From assembly GCA_964017045.1 (NCBI GenBank), contig OZ024795.1, forward strand, positions 53,979,350-54,043,349: a stretch of DNA of 64,000 nt, given 5' to 3'. How positions within the stretch are numbered: position 1 is the first letter of the stretch; every line of letters begins with the position of its first letter. Positions 11,801 to 22,852 of this stretch are shown here, one piece after another. A program made the translations under genes and the position numbers. Under the pieces are notes generated by a model. The model saw only the letters and a program-made list of their open reading frames with translations, had not been told where the DNA came from and searched no databases. Source of the stretch: Omphiscola glabra. Its lineage: Eukaryota > Mollusca > Gastropoda > Lymnaeidae.

Positions 11801-14800
11801 ATGCAAACTGTATTTAACAATAGCATTATATGTTAAGATAACAGCCTGAAAAAGAAAAAATGAAAAAAAGAAAAAATGAAAAAAAGAAAAAATGGTATTA
11901 AAAAAGTAATCAAGACCAAAAAAAAAAAATCAGTGGTCACTACATTAAATATTTACACAAAACAATTTTCTAAATAAATACTAACACCCGGTACTAATAT
12001 TAACATTTACCTGTATATGAAGTAGAATTTAAAATATTCTGAAAAGAAAAAAAAAGTGAAAAATATTGTTAAAAATATATTCCCAAAATTCCAAAAACAA
12101 AAAAGTCAGGTACATACATTTACGTTAAAAAGAAATTTTATATCATTGCTGTTATTAATTATAATTAATACTATAATATGAAAACAATTAATAGTTACCT
12201 TTTTTTTTTTAAAAGAAAATAAACGTCCTGAAAAATATGGAACATTAAAAAAAAAAATTAAAGTGAAAAGCAAATCAATAGTTCATATATGTTTAAGTAT
12301 TCACACAAAATAATTTTCTAAATCGATGCAAACAGTAATGTACACTAGGTAAAGGTTAAGATGGCCTGAAAATAAAAATTTGAAAACTATTAAAAAAGAA
12401 ATCAAGTCAAAATATAAAATTCTTACATTAATATTACTACAAAAAATAATTTTCTAAAGAAATTCAAACAGTTACTAACAAAAACATTAAAAGAAAAGAT
12501 AACAGCCTGAAAAAGAAAAACTTCAAAAGTATTTTAAAAAAGTAATAAAGCTAAAATGGTTCTTACATTAATATATTTACACAAAATTAGTGTCTAAATA
12601 AATACAAACATTAACTAATAAAAAAAATAAAAGAAAAGATAACAGCCTGAAAAAGAAAAGTTTGAAAAGTATTAAAAAAGTAAACATTCCAAAAAATAAA
12701 GAACAGTTTTCAAAAAATAAAAAAAATAAATGGTTCCTACATTAAATACATTTCTACACATTATAATTTTCTAAATTAATGCAAACAGCATTAAAAACAC
12801 TAGAATAAATAGTTAATATAAGGGCCTGAATAGAAAAAGCAGGTATTAAAAAAAATAATCACGTCAAAATTAAACAACAAAAACAACGATTCATACTATT
12901 TTAAGGTATTTACACAAGAAAATCTATATATAAATGATAACAAGTGAACAAAATAGTCTGAAAAAGAAATGGGGAAAAGTATTTAAAAAAGTAATCAATT
13001 CTAAACTAAACAACAAAATCAAAAGTTAATACATTGTGAAGGTATAAACAAAATTATTTTCTGAATCTAAAAATGATTAACAGTAGCATTAAAATTAAAT
13101 GTGAACAAAGCGTGCTGAAAATGAAAAATTAGCAAAAGGTTTTTTAATGTACCCATAGTCAGACCAAACCAAACAGCAACAAAGTATGAAATTATCTAAA
13201 TAAAATGAAAATCTCCCATTAGGGCATCTGCAATTAAAAAAGTAATTGGAAAAATCTGAATGTCATCTACATTATAAACTACACGACAACACTTCTTTTT
13301 GTTTTTTGTTACAACTGCAACTACTTCCCCCTCAAAGACCTTGTCTTCTCCATCTACATGCCAAATAGGTAAGGGCAGGTAGTCTACAGAGTTCTGAAAC
13401 AATTCATTAAAATTATCTTTAGTGCCCGGGAGAAGACTAGAAAAAAAATCATCATCCAACCCTAATCCAGTTTCCAGACAGTTTCTAATGTTTCTTTCTA
13501 ATTTATTTCTATTTGACTTATCCCTTTTCTGAGCTAATTCTGTCTGTCTAAAAACAACCAACTGTCTCATTAACTCATCCCTACACTTAAAAACTTTACT
13601 CTGCTTAAATGCAAAGTTAATAACAAAAGAAATCATCCTTCCCTGCTCTGAACTGGGTTTTCCTACCAACCATTCCATTATCTTACTGGCCTGACACTTC
13701 ACATTGGCATCAACAAAAGCCATGGATGCGTTGGGTGCTCTCTCAACCTGGGCATACACCATTGCCAACACATGCTCACTGAAGATGTTGTGAAGTGGAG
13801 CAAATGAAGTCTTGGCCATCAGTTCTGGTTGGGGGTCCGCCAGCTCACCATCAGTGTAATCCCCCAGCTGCCTATTTAGAACATTTAAAAAACCTTTTGC
13901 AAGTAAAGAAATTGTAAAAGAAAACCGTTCTGATGTCTCCTCGGAGTTGCTCCTCAGCTTCAGCAGGACATCATCCACCTCCAGCTGGTTGTTGAAAACA
14001 TCATGGTTCATAGCGAGGACCAAAGCTGGGATGTCTTCAATCTTCTTCAACGTGAGCATACACGTTTTGATGAGTGGAGTCTGTGATAAAATGAAAATAA
14101 TGGGCTTTTCTAATGGGCACGTAATATTAAAAAAAATTGATAATGGTGGTTAAAGGTTAAAGCCAAGTAATGAACACATACCATTTCCAAATGCTTTAAT
14201 CCACCATGATTCTTGTAGAATGTGGTCATCCAGGGGCCAGTCAAGAGCTTCCCAAAGAGACCTACCATATAAAATATATTAAAATTTAGAAAACAATACA
14301 AACATGTAAAATATTGATAAATTACATGAGGTATTGATAAAGTACATGAGGTATTGTAACATTCCACCACTACAATATTTTTAAAATATATATTTTACCT
14401 AAAGCTCTCAACTGCAGAAAAATGTTGGGGTTGTGGAGGTCCTTCATAATGACCAATTGCAACCCCATAGCAGTTGAATACTTGGTCAAGTACTGGGATA
14501 GCAGATCCTTTAGGTGGACAATGATCCCAGCTAGGTGGAACAAAACATGGAGTCTGTTCCCCATATAGCGCACAATGACTCCTGGGTTTAGCTTAGATCT
14601 CTCTAGGAAGGCTTTAAACCCGGATGAGTCTCCTGATTTCATTTTGTAACTGTAGAAGTAAAGAAAATATTTTAGCATTTCAATTTAAAGGAAAATCAAT
14701 TAAAAAAAACAGAACATATTTTACAAATGGAATAGAATATACACAAAAATAATTTTTATATTTACCTCAATTTAGACACAGCATAAACCAAATTTGCTGC

Positions 14801-17800
14801 GCAGCCTTCACTTACAAAACCATTACCCTTGATCTCCCACTCAACGTCTAAAGCTTTGAGCTCCTTCCTGGCTTGGGTAGCCATGCCGTCCAGTGGGTGT
14901 AAGTGGCATTTCAGCCCCACTAGTTCCTTTCCCAGTGTCTCTTCCAGTAGCTGAGAAACACACTTATTCACCCGAGCTCGATCGCTTAGCGTTGCCTGGA
15001 GAAAGAGATTAAAAAAATACAGCACCATTTATTGTTGAATTTTATGGAAGCTTGAGTACACAGAGGCAACATCCTGAAGAGCATTCACAACTTGCTCCAG
15101 GTAATCCTCTTGTCTTACCACATGCTATTCCTGCTGTTTGCAGAGTCAAGTTCTGCCCATCTGCTGAAATATTGCAAGCGTTAATGTGCTGTACGTCAAG
15201 TGGTGTAGAGTCTCAGGATAATGTCACATTATTAGCCTTAAACAATACTTCACCAACTTGAAGGTCACAGAGCATACCCAGCTCATATGTCATGGATGCT
15301 GCTGTGGATGCACAGGGGATGTCTGACAAGGTCCGTCCAGCCAGCTCTCGAACAATGAAGTCAATCACAGTTCCAGCTTTATCCACAGGCACCTGGTTTA
15401 AAATGCAATGATAAACACATTTTCTCATGGGTGTATCTTATGTATATATCGTTGCCTACGAACTATACCTTGGGTGTCTGGCGACATAGCAGATGTGGTA
15501 ATGATGACTTAAACCTTCTCAGACGCCTCCATCAGTTCATCCACCTTCAAGAGTACCCCTCTCATTTCCTCCGTCGTAGCCTTCAGTGTAGCTCACAGTC
15601 ACCTCCTGCTGTAGTTGGGTGACCTTCTTCTTCAGCATGCGGTTTCTTCTGCTCAGTACACTATTCTTTTCCATCTTGGTGGTTGATGCTCCCAGCTGTC
15701 GTTCCAAGGGTAATACCTTGGTCTTTAGTGCTGTCTTCTCTTGCTTAAGTGTCTTGACCCTTACCATCTTTCTCTTAATGGCCCGAGTCCACACTTTCAT
15801 CTCAGGGGACCTGCAAAGAGACTTAGCATTTAACTTTATTTTCCTTCCCTTGTCCTCCAAGGACCTACACTTAGCTACAAACCTTTTCCTAATTAAGTGG
15901 TGGTGGAGCCTCTAACTGCTGCTGAGATACATGTGGAAGAAAACTATCTTGTGTTCCTGGTGTTCTGTCCAGTTAAGCTTCCTGTGGAAAAAAACACTCA
16001 TCTTGTTTTCCTGAAACTGTAACATCAACAGAACTGGTGGAAGGTAATGGCTGCTTCTTCTTGGAAACTGTTGCTTTAAGTGGCTGCAATAAAAAATTCT
16101 GAATTTTATTATTATTCCAGTTTACTTTTAGTAACTTTTTCAAATTTAAAAGCCTGCTTTCTAAAGTTTTTATACTGGCATAAATTGCAGGCTTGTTTGA
16201 CACATAGGCTATGTCATGCCTTCCTTCTTGCTGGTTCCCTTGGTGTAAAGAAAGACAGCATACCGATTCCTATACACTGTTTTGGCAGCATCTTCAGCAA
16301 AGCTTGCCACAAAATTATTAAAATCAGATACTTCAACATTGGTAGACATTCTAAATATCTTTGACTTTGAAACTGCTGACAGAAAAAAAAATTAATAAAT
16401 ATTAATAAACGTTATTACTTATATATAATATATATATTATTTTGAAATTTAAATTTAATTTTATCAATTTTAATGTTTGAGTGTAAATATATTTTTTTTA
16501 TTTATTAAGAATAATCAATAATGCCATTATAATGTCATAAATTATTTTTATGCTCGTAAGTCATAAATAGTCATCTCATTTTTATCTATTACATTTTATA
16601 ATTATATGCACTACTACAATTTTATTACTTAGTAAAAAATATAAGTATTATTATTATAATTTTAATTTATAATTAATTTGTTATCTTTTTTTAATTATAT
16701 TATGGTCCCACCATGCTGTATTATAAATAAATATAGACTGGTTAAATTGGAATAATATTAAATACCAGTAATAGTAATATTATTAATATTAGTAATAAAG
16801 CAATGCTCATTATTATTGTGCTATTAATACATTTATATCTGTTTATATTAAATTGATGAAGAATAGCCATTTCCGACAATACAGTTTTTTTTATTAACGT
16901 GGGGTTACCACTGATATTTTAATTTTCTTACACTTTTTTAAAAAACTTTTTCTTGCAATAACCATTCTTAATGAAGTTATTCTTTTGTGTGAAGGATCAC
17001 AGCATTACTACGGTAAACCACTAAGTCCTATGACTTTACACAAAAAATTATTAAGCTATTAAGTACATACCTCTGTATTAAATTAAATGTGTTGCCGGTC
17101 ACAATGTTCACCATGCTGTAAAAATTGTACCAGCTTGCTCAGAAAAATATTTGCTCTATGTTACTGATGACAAAATAATTTATTATTAGAAAACTGTGAC
17201 GGAAAACTCAAAAAAACAAAAGCCTCGCTAAGCCGTCCGTTATATTGCCACAAAAGTTTTCCGTCAATTTTCTGTATGCACAGACCGCGCGCGCATAACT
17301 TTTGGGCTACCTAGTATAATGTAATCAAAACACATATCCATTTGGTTGGATCACTAAAAGAATCTTATGTTATCTTATCTTAATTGTTTGTTAAAAAAAA
17401 GAACCTAGGTAATAAACTCATTACCAAATCCCAGTTTTTTCCTTTTCATGATTTTATTAAAAGTGGCGCCAACGTTAAGCTTGCCCGAGCCGGCCCCGTA
17501 TTTACTCCTCCGCCTCCCCCAAGAATTTAATTAATGGATTTTTTTTCTAATTGATTATTTATGAAAAGAAACTTTTTCTAAAGCTATTACCAAAAATGGA
17601 ATTGATGTGAGAAGAGAGAAACTTGTTTAAATTAACTGGAGAAACGGTCTTCCCGCTTTCATTTTGAAAGCAAAATAAATTGCCAAAAAATATTTAATAT
17701 TCATTAAAAATATGGCAGAGTCCCTCAAAGCGTGAGGGCCCTTAGAGACATGAGACCCAGGGACGTCACATGGGTAGGGCAGGGGGGAATTTATGTCCCC

Positions 17801-19486
17801 TTGAATTTTCAGGTTTTACTTAATTTGCTATGTAGGCCTACACTGTACTGTGACGCTTCCATTAATAAACAACTTAACAAGCCGGACAAGTTTTGGTTTT
17901 GCCCTCCCCCTACCTGAAAAAAACTGAAATGACAGCCCTGATGAGACCCTAATTGCCCATGCCTTAAGACGGCACTGCTTTTTTTCCACCAATTTCACTA
18001 CTGAGCAATGGCTTAGCTATAATAACATCTTAGTCTAATATAATTGTAAACAAAAATTCTTACTTAATTTTTTTTTCGATTCATATCTGGCAGAAGTAAA
18101 CTTTTGGTCGAGCGTTATTCCCCTTTAAGAAGTATCCGGTATCTAACTGGTGATTCGCATTTATAATATTAATTTTGGAATTTGCCGATAGCGTGCGTTA
18201 AAATTGGGAAACGTGTTGTCCACTGACTTTGAAATCAAATTATATTGTTAAAATTTGAGAATATTCATTAACATTATGTGAAGCATGATGTTTCTAAAAG
18301 AATGAATTTCATGAAAGTGTTCCTGATTATTAAAATTAAAAATTATTATCTTTTATTCTGCCAAACTTGTGTCAACTGCCAATGCCAATGTCAACTGCCA
18401 ATCTCAACTGCCAATATCAACTGCCAAATGCTAATGTCAACTGCCAATGCCAACATTTCCCCAGATATTTTGCTGCCAGCCACACCTTCCCCCAGCTTAC
18501 CGTCCAGTGTTTCCTGTCCCACCCGCTGAGTACTGGACCCACGTGGACCCATGTAACCCCTGGAGCTTCTTTGACAGGTGTGTGCCATCACTTCCCGACT
18601 CTTACGGTCTAGTTAATTAATTTTTTTTACTTCTCTACTCGAACAGTTCCTGGCTACTTTTAGTCGAACGATCTTTCTAGTTGCTACTTAGTTACATGTA
18701 ACCAGTGGCGTAGAGAGCTTAACTCACGCCCGGGGCACAATACCTTTTTAGCGCCCCAATACCTTTTTAGCGCCCCCCCCTATTCGAAAACCACACAATA
18801 TTATAGTAAAATATACCATTTGGCGTTCTTTTGTGAGTAGCGCCCGGGGCATGATGCCCCCCTTGCCCCCCTCGCTACGCCACTGCATGTAACAGCCCAT
18901 GACTTTCTACTTCTCTACTCAAACAGTTCTGGCTACTTTTAGTCTAATAATGATTTCCCATTTCTCAACTGTTTCCCCAAAATGCACAGCTCCAAACATG
19001 TCAGTGCTCTTCATTTCATTTCTTGATAGTGAGTAAACCATTGGTCTTTGGTTGTTTGTTTGTTTTTTTGGCGTACTTGACTTCTATACAGTGGCGTAGC
19101 AAGGGTTGGTGCCACCGGAAGTGGGGTAAACAAATTTTCGCCTCCACCTCCACAAAAAAACCCACCAAAAATAAACAAACCAAACAAACTACCCCTGCAA
19201 TTAGCAGAAGATGCCACCCCTCCATATAAAGAACAGAGTGCCCCCCCCCCCTTTTCCTACGCCACTGCTTCTACAATCTTCCCGTTAAAAAAACAACAAC
19301 TAACAACGCTTTCCTTTTCACAGATCGGCATGTTGCAATAAGCCACGCCCTTACAACTGGGTGAATGACAGCTGTCCAACCCCCTATTGTAGACCCGGGG
19401 GTAAGGCGACTCCCCCATATGTGATTCCGTATCCAAATCTGGGACTCTACTTCCCGCCCTGTGACTTCTTCCGGGTCAAGTGTTAA
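8813..19486 (+). CDS. Unrecognised Pro/Cys/Tyr-rich protein, four-exon model
   Basis: Exons 8813-8992, 9831-9894, 18465-18577 and 19324-19486 join in one frame with good junctions (ccag|, |gtaagt, ccacag|, |gtaagt, ttccccag|, |gtgtgt, ttcacag|) and compatible phases: GA+A, 0, AG+A. The product runs VVCPSLGPVEFEPNVNSY..., then EPLEMPGELQRFNKEFEKRR, then a segment with EYWTHVDPCNPWSFFDR, ending PYPNLGLYFPPCDFFRVKC and TAA. The first exon may start at an upstream splice site or at ATG 8799; earlier exons could be missed. The mix of Trp, Pro, Tyr, Arg and Cys without signal peptide or membrane segment resembles small axonemal proteins, but I recognise no family and this is only a hunch. The 8.6-kb intron between exons two and three contains the minus-strand pseudogene. 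It could be the 5' part of the gene at 22853-30805. Confidence 0.6.
9180..9510 (+). repeat. Dispersed repeat, copy 1 (partner at 33410-33740)
   Basis: Shares ordered blocks with 33410-33740 in the same orientation: cttcccatc/attcccat, aagtaacgcac, tattctgatgtcccaac, gaaaatattccgc and ggaattatatttt-like segments. Divergence is high. No terminal repeats were identified, so the element class is unknown. Confidence 0.55.
9895..10980 (+). other. Intron sequence, first part of the 9895-18464 intron
   Basis: AT-rich, no exon seen. At 10093 a sequence cagggccgtctttacagc resembles the terminus of the 514-bp hAT-like family at 38467, but no matching right end or target duplication was found. Confidence 0.4.
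10980..13130 (-). repeat. Degenerate tandem array (~100-170 bp unit) with acceptor-like and microexon-like segments
   Basis: A block reading gcctgaaaaagaaaa(a) on the plus strand recurs more than a dozen times, usually followed by ttgaaaagtattaaaaaagtaa and tttacacaaaataattttctaa. On the minus strand each block is a polypyrimidine tract plus acceptor (ttttctttttcag|gc). Four units also have a donor a short way downstream on that strand, framing 24-29 nt: 11317-11343, 11505-11528, 12011-12038, 12199-12227. The array lies directly downstream of the minus-strand pseudogene at 13196-16350 and could be part of that element. Confidence 0.65.
13196..16350 (-). pseudogene. Broken multi-exon transposon-type gene (unclassified family)
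   Basis: On the minus strand, exons 14995-14766, 14649-14399, 14261-14182 and 14080-13196 join with perfect phases and ag/gt sites; stop at 13196. They encode blocks such as SDRARVNKCVSQLLEETLGK, KCHLHPLDG, NPGVIVRYMGNRLHVLFHLA, ALGLFGKLLTGPWMTTFYKN and a long Lys-rich 3' exon. The upstream part is damaged: the segment 15804-15500 (coiled-coil with many Lys/Arg/Leu) shifts frame near 15590; the exon from about 15395 has an in-frame TGA at 15213-15215 followed by DSTPLDVQHINACNIS and a further frameshift near 15110; the first segment (from ATG at about 16348) shifts near 16215. The layout resembles repeated, intron-bearing transposon proteins I have met in marine invertebrate genomes, but I cannot name the superfamily and cannot point to a catalytic triad. 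It sits antisense within an intron of a plus-strand gene. A host gene with unusual exons is less likely given three or more lesions. Confidence 0.62.
16365..17679. other. AT-rich non-coding stretch
   Basis: Very AT-rich (16380-16880 is nearly pure A/T), then mixed sequence with a GC-rich patch at about 17465-17520. No exon, structured RNA or complete element seen. Confidence 0.45.
17680..17977 (+). mobile_element. Right-end fragment of the 514-bp hAT-like family, split by a nested element
   Basis: Matches the right part of the element at 38467-38980: aatattcattaaaatatg-like block, the cttagagac/ctcttagaaac region, and the terminus gcccatgccttaagacggcactg. The nested 183-bp element (17758-17940) interrupts it. 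Its left end is not clear. Confidence 0.6.
17758..17940. mobile_element. hAT-like MITE, 183 bp, nested
   Basis: Termini cagggacgtca and tgacagccctg are inverted; flanks 17750-17757 and 17941-17948 both read atgagacc. No coding capacity. It is inserted into an older element, which gives relative ages. Confidence 0.85.
18060..18300 (+). repeat. Internal fragment of the 514-bp hAT-like family
   Basis: Close match to 38700-38900, including gttattcccctttaa, gattcgcatttataatatta, attttggaat, ttaaaattgggaa and gtaaagcatgatgt-like blocks. No termini are preserved here. Confidence 0.7.
18703..18885. mobile_element. hAT-like MITE, 183 bp, intact ends
   Basis: Perfect 11-bp inverted termini cagtggcgtag / ctacgccactg, with flanks 18695-18702 and 18886-18893 both catgtaac. 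The interior is GC-rich (gcgcccc, cgcccggggc). A truncated inverted copy is at 39164-39338. Confidence 0.92.
19089..19267. mobile_element. hAT-like MITE, 179 bp, same termini, different interior
   Basis: Termini cagtggcgtag and ctacgccactg; flanks cttctata (19081-19088) and cttctaca (19268-19275), an 8-bp duplication with one change. It lies 56 bp before the exon starting at 19324. It shares termini with the element at 18703 but not its interior. Confidence 0.87.
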
Positions 19487-20172
19487 TAAACTGTTTGAGT
19501 TTGGTGAGTACAGTTCAGTAAAGTTATAGCGGTACTATCCTAATGTATTCATTCCAATTTTTGACTACCATAAATCGGTAAGCTGTAATTCAATGGTCAT
19601 CTTATGGAAAGTGGTTGTGTGTAAGTGGTAGAGTTTCTTTTAACAACGTTTATTTTAATTACAGTTACTATCATAAATGACATAAATGTAAGCATATAAT
19701 ATAAATATAAAAGGTGAAAACAAAGAGAACACATAGTAATGCTTTTTAATCGGACAGAATAACAACAACAAAAGTGTCGACATAACGCCTTCGCCAGCGG
19801 ACAAACACAATCTTGACAATGAAGTAAACTGTTGCGCTGCATACATATTTAGAGCAATGAATCACGGAAGTAGATATCAGAGACACTGATAACAGATGAA
19901 CTGTTAACTCTCGGTATATGCTTAGATGACATGCGCGAAACATGCTGTGCTGGCACACTTCCGGATTCCAAAGTGCCTGTTAGAACACAAAAACGAAAGC
20001 TCTCCCGAGTATGAACCAACATCACAACAATGTCTGGAAGGCTCGTCATCTTGTCCTTAAAAACAGGACCGTCCTTTTGGTCAACTCTGTCACCAATAAA
20101 ATTTTCAAATAAAAACAAACAAACACGCCCCCCTCTTTTTCCTTTCCGAAGGGACATGACATGACCTTAATG
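19487..20172. other. Region after the four-exon model, no gene established
   Basis: AATAAA overlaps the stop (19485-19490), and a good donor sequence gtgagt follows at 19504. The minus-strand open frame 19849-20157 (102 codons) has no recognisable motif or splice context and is not called. Confidence 0.4.
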
Positions 20173-20295
20173 CAGTGTTTCTCAACCTTCCTAATACCGG
20201 GACCTTTTAATACAGTTCCTCATGTTGTGGTGACCCCCAATCATAAAATAATTTTCGTTGCTTCTTCATAAATATGTGTTTTCCGATGGTCAATA
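20173..20295 (+). mobile_element. Truncated copy of the 194-bp hAT-like family
   Basis: Left end cagtgtttctcaaccttcct, then gaccttttaatacag and caacaaaaataatttt-like blocks shared in inverted order with 32320-32513. It stops at gatggtc, so only about half remains. Confidence 0.65.
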
Positions 20296-20299
20296 TAAC

Positions 20300-21250
20300 G
20301 ACCATCACAGTCACATCTTTCAAAACTGCCCTCAAGACCCATCTCTTCAAACTGTACCATACCGACTCATTCTCACCCCCTCTGACTGATAAACAAACCT
20401 CGATTCTGGTTGGTGCTGTCCATGGCTAGACAGAGTTAGATAGTACTTGGGTGGGTGCTGTCCATGGCTAGACAGGGGTAGATAGTACTTGGGTGGGTGC
20501 TGTCCATGGCTAGACAGGGGTAGATAGTACTTGGGTGGGTGCTGTCCATGGCTAGACAGGGGTAGATAGTACTTGGGTGGGTGCTGTCCATGGCTAGACA
20601 GGGGTAGCTAGTACTTGGGTGGGTGCTGTCCATGGCTAGACAAGGTTAGATAGTACTTGGGTGGGTGCTGTCCATGGCTATAGACAGGGGTAGATAGTAC
20701 TTGGGTGGGTGCTGTCCATGGCTATAGACAGGGGTAGATAGTACTTGGGTGGGTGCTGTCCATGGCTAGACAGGGGTAGATAGTACTTGGGTGGGTGCTG
20801 TCCATGGCTATAGACAGGGGTAGATAGTACTTGGGTGGGTGCTGTCCATGGCTAGACATGGGTAGATAGTATACTTGGGTGGGTGCTGTCCATGGCTAGA
20901 CAGGGGTAGATAGTACTTGGGTGGGTGCTGTCCATGGCTAGACAGGGGTAGATAGTACTTGGGTGGGTGCTGTCCATGGCCAGACAGGGGTAGATAGTAC
21001 TTGGGTGGGTGCTGTCCATGGCTATAGACAGGGGTAGATAGTACTTGGGTGGGTGCTGTCCATGGCCAGACAGGGGTAGATAGTACTTGGGTGGGTGCTG
21101 TCCATGGCTAGACAGGGGTAGATAGTACTTGGGTGGGTGCTGTCCATGGCCAGACAGGGGTAGATAGTACTTGGGTGGGTGCTGTCCATGGCCAGACAGG
21201 GCTAAATAGTTCTTGGATGGATGAGGTAAAGCTTTTCAACAATTGTTGTT
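20300..21250 (+). mobile_element. Non-LTR retrotransposon 3' end, expanded internally
   Basis: The plus strand at about 20315-20370 reads SFKTALKTHLFKLYH, like the extreme C-terminus of many LINE reverse-transcriptase proteins, then a 3' tail with ggtgctgtccatggctagac and aaatagttcttgga. A second copy at 42150-42300 has the same order without expansion. The 42-bp array 20412-21205 lies within this tail. Confidence 0.6.
20412..21205. repeat. Minisatellite, 42 bp x about 19, born from a LINE tail
   Basis: Unit ggtgctgtccatggctagac + aggggtagatagtacttggg + tg, with variants (ctatagac, ccagac). The single-copy equivalent ggtgccgtccatggcttgac...aaatagttctgga is visible at 42255-42290. Confidence 0.92.
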
Positions 21251-21859
21251 TTTAAATGTATACGTTTCTGTAATTGCTAATTTTTTTATGTGAAGCGCAG
21301 TGAGCCTCGCCCTAGGCTATAAAAAAACCATGTTAATAATAATAATAGAGTTTTCCCTCGAGACATTTTGTCAGAGCCCAGGTCTGACACTAGTAACAAT
21401 TTTTTTTTTTTTTTAAAAATATTTTTTTTTTTAGTTAGCCTGGCTTCGGTCTCCATTATTATTCTTGGGAAGTGATGGACTGGGACATCTGGACACAGGG
21501 GGGAAAGTCTACTTAACCCTATGAATATATCAAAATTTTGCACCTCTTTTCAGATTGGTGCAGAACGGTTCAGAACGGCCACTGAACACTCGGGGCTAGA
21601 CATCACCATTAGGCCAAAGTTAAGAGGTACAAAGTACAAAGTATATCCACAAAAAGGTTTAGACTACTTTGTACCTTTTACCATTGCAACATCTTCATAG
21701 TTCAACATCTTCATAGTTCAACATCTTCATAGTTCAACATCTCCAGCTTGCATTTAGACACCATTGTAAGTATAACATCATTTTAGTTTCATCAAAATAC
21801 ATTTAGGCCAACTTTCCGTTATGTAATAGCATGGTACTTTAGATTAAGATGCGATTAGT

Positions 21860-22055
21860 ACTATCAGTGGTCAGTACTGTCAGTGGTCAGTACTGTCAGT
21901 GGTCAGTACTGTCAGTGGTCAGTACTGTCAGTGGTCAGTATTATCAGAGGTCAGTACACCCAGTGGTCAGTATTAAGAGTGGATTGCACTGTCAGTGGTC
22001 AGTATTATCAGTGGTCAGTGCTACCAGTGGTCAGTACTATCAGTGTCATATGGCG
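21860..22055. repeat. Minisatellite, 16 bp x about 12
   Basis: Tandem tactgtcagtggtcag with point changes. Confidence 0.9.
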
Positions 22056-22145
22056 ATATGTTTTATGACGATGGCCTGTTCCAGACACAATAGGGGAAAC
22101 GGTGGCGGCAAAGCATCGTAGACACAGACATAGACCCTTCAGTAG

Positions 22146-22435
22146 TCTGGTATATGGTGAACAGTCTCATGGTATCTTGTGAACAGTCCCATGGTATCTT
22201 GTGAACAGTCCCATGGTATCTTGTGAACAGTCCCATGTTATACTGTGAACAGTCCCATGGTATCTTGTGAACAGTCCCATGGTATCTTGTGAACAGTCCC
22301 ATGGTATCTTGTGAACAGTCTCATGGTATATTATGAACAGTCTCATAGTATCCTGTGAACAGTCCCATGGTATCTTGTGAACAGTCCCATGGTATCTTGT
22401 GAATAGTCCCATGGTATCTTGTGAACAGTCTCATA
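22146..22435. repeat. Minisatellite, 22 bp x 13
   Basis: Tandem catggtatcttgtgaacagt units; long phase-shifted open frames on the minus strand are by-products. Confidence 0.92.
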
Positions 22436-22852
22436 AATCAGTTCAGGAAATCTGTACGCGACGGACCGCCCGTCGAAACCCCTTGTCATTTGAACTCTAA
22501 TTTTAATCAATTTTTAAAACATTTCATGACACTACATCTGAATCCTCTTGCTCAAATAATTGGTGTTGAATGTACATTTATTGGGATCAGAGGGCGCTTT
22601 GCTTGTGTAAAATGGGGTGGCTATTTTAGCATTACTGGGAGTGGGAGGGGGGGGGTCGCGGACCGCACCGGTTAACACCAACCCTAGTGGCGCCTCATGG
22701 GTGGCTGGTTACTTGGCATCTATTAAAATGGGGTAAACGTTTTATAAAAAAATATGTTGGGAACCTGCGCTACGGAAGAATAAAGTCAAGAATTATTCAA
22801 ATAAGAAATGCCCATATTTTTGTTTTTTAAATATGATTTTTCTGTACAACAG
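22436..22852. other. Spacer before the 139-codon gene
   Basis: Unique sequence, no gene seen. It ends in a pyrimidine tract and acceptor (tctgtacaacag) immediately before ATG 22853. Confidence 0.4.

Noticed and set aside
19849..20157. 102-codon minus-strand open frame
   Set aside because: No recognisable motif, no splice context, and a biased end next to a MITE fragment.
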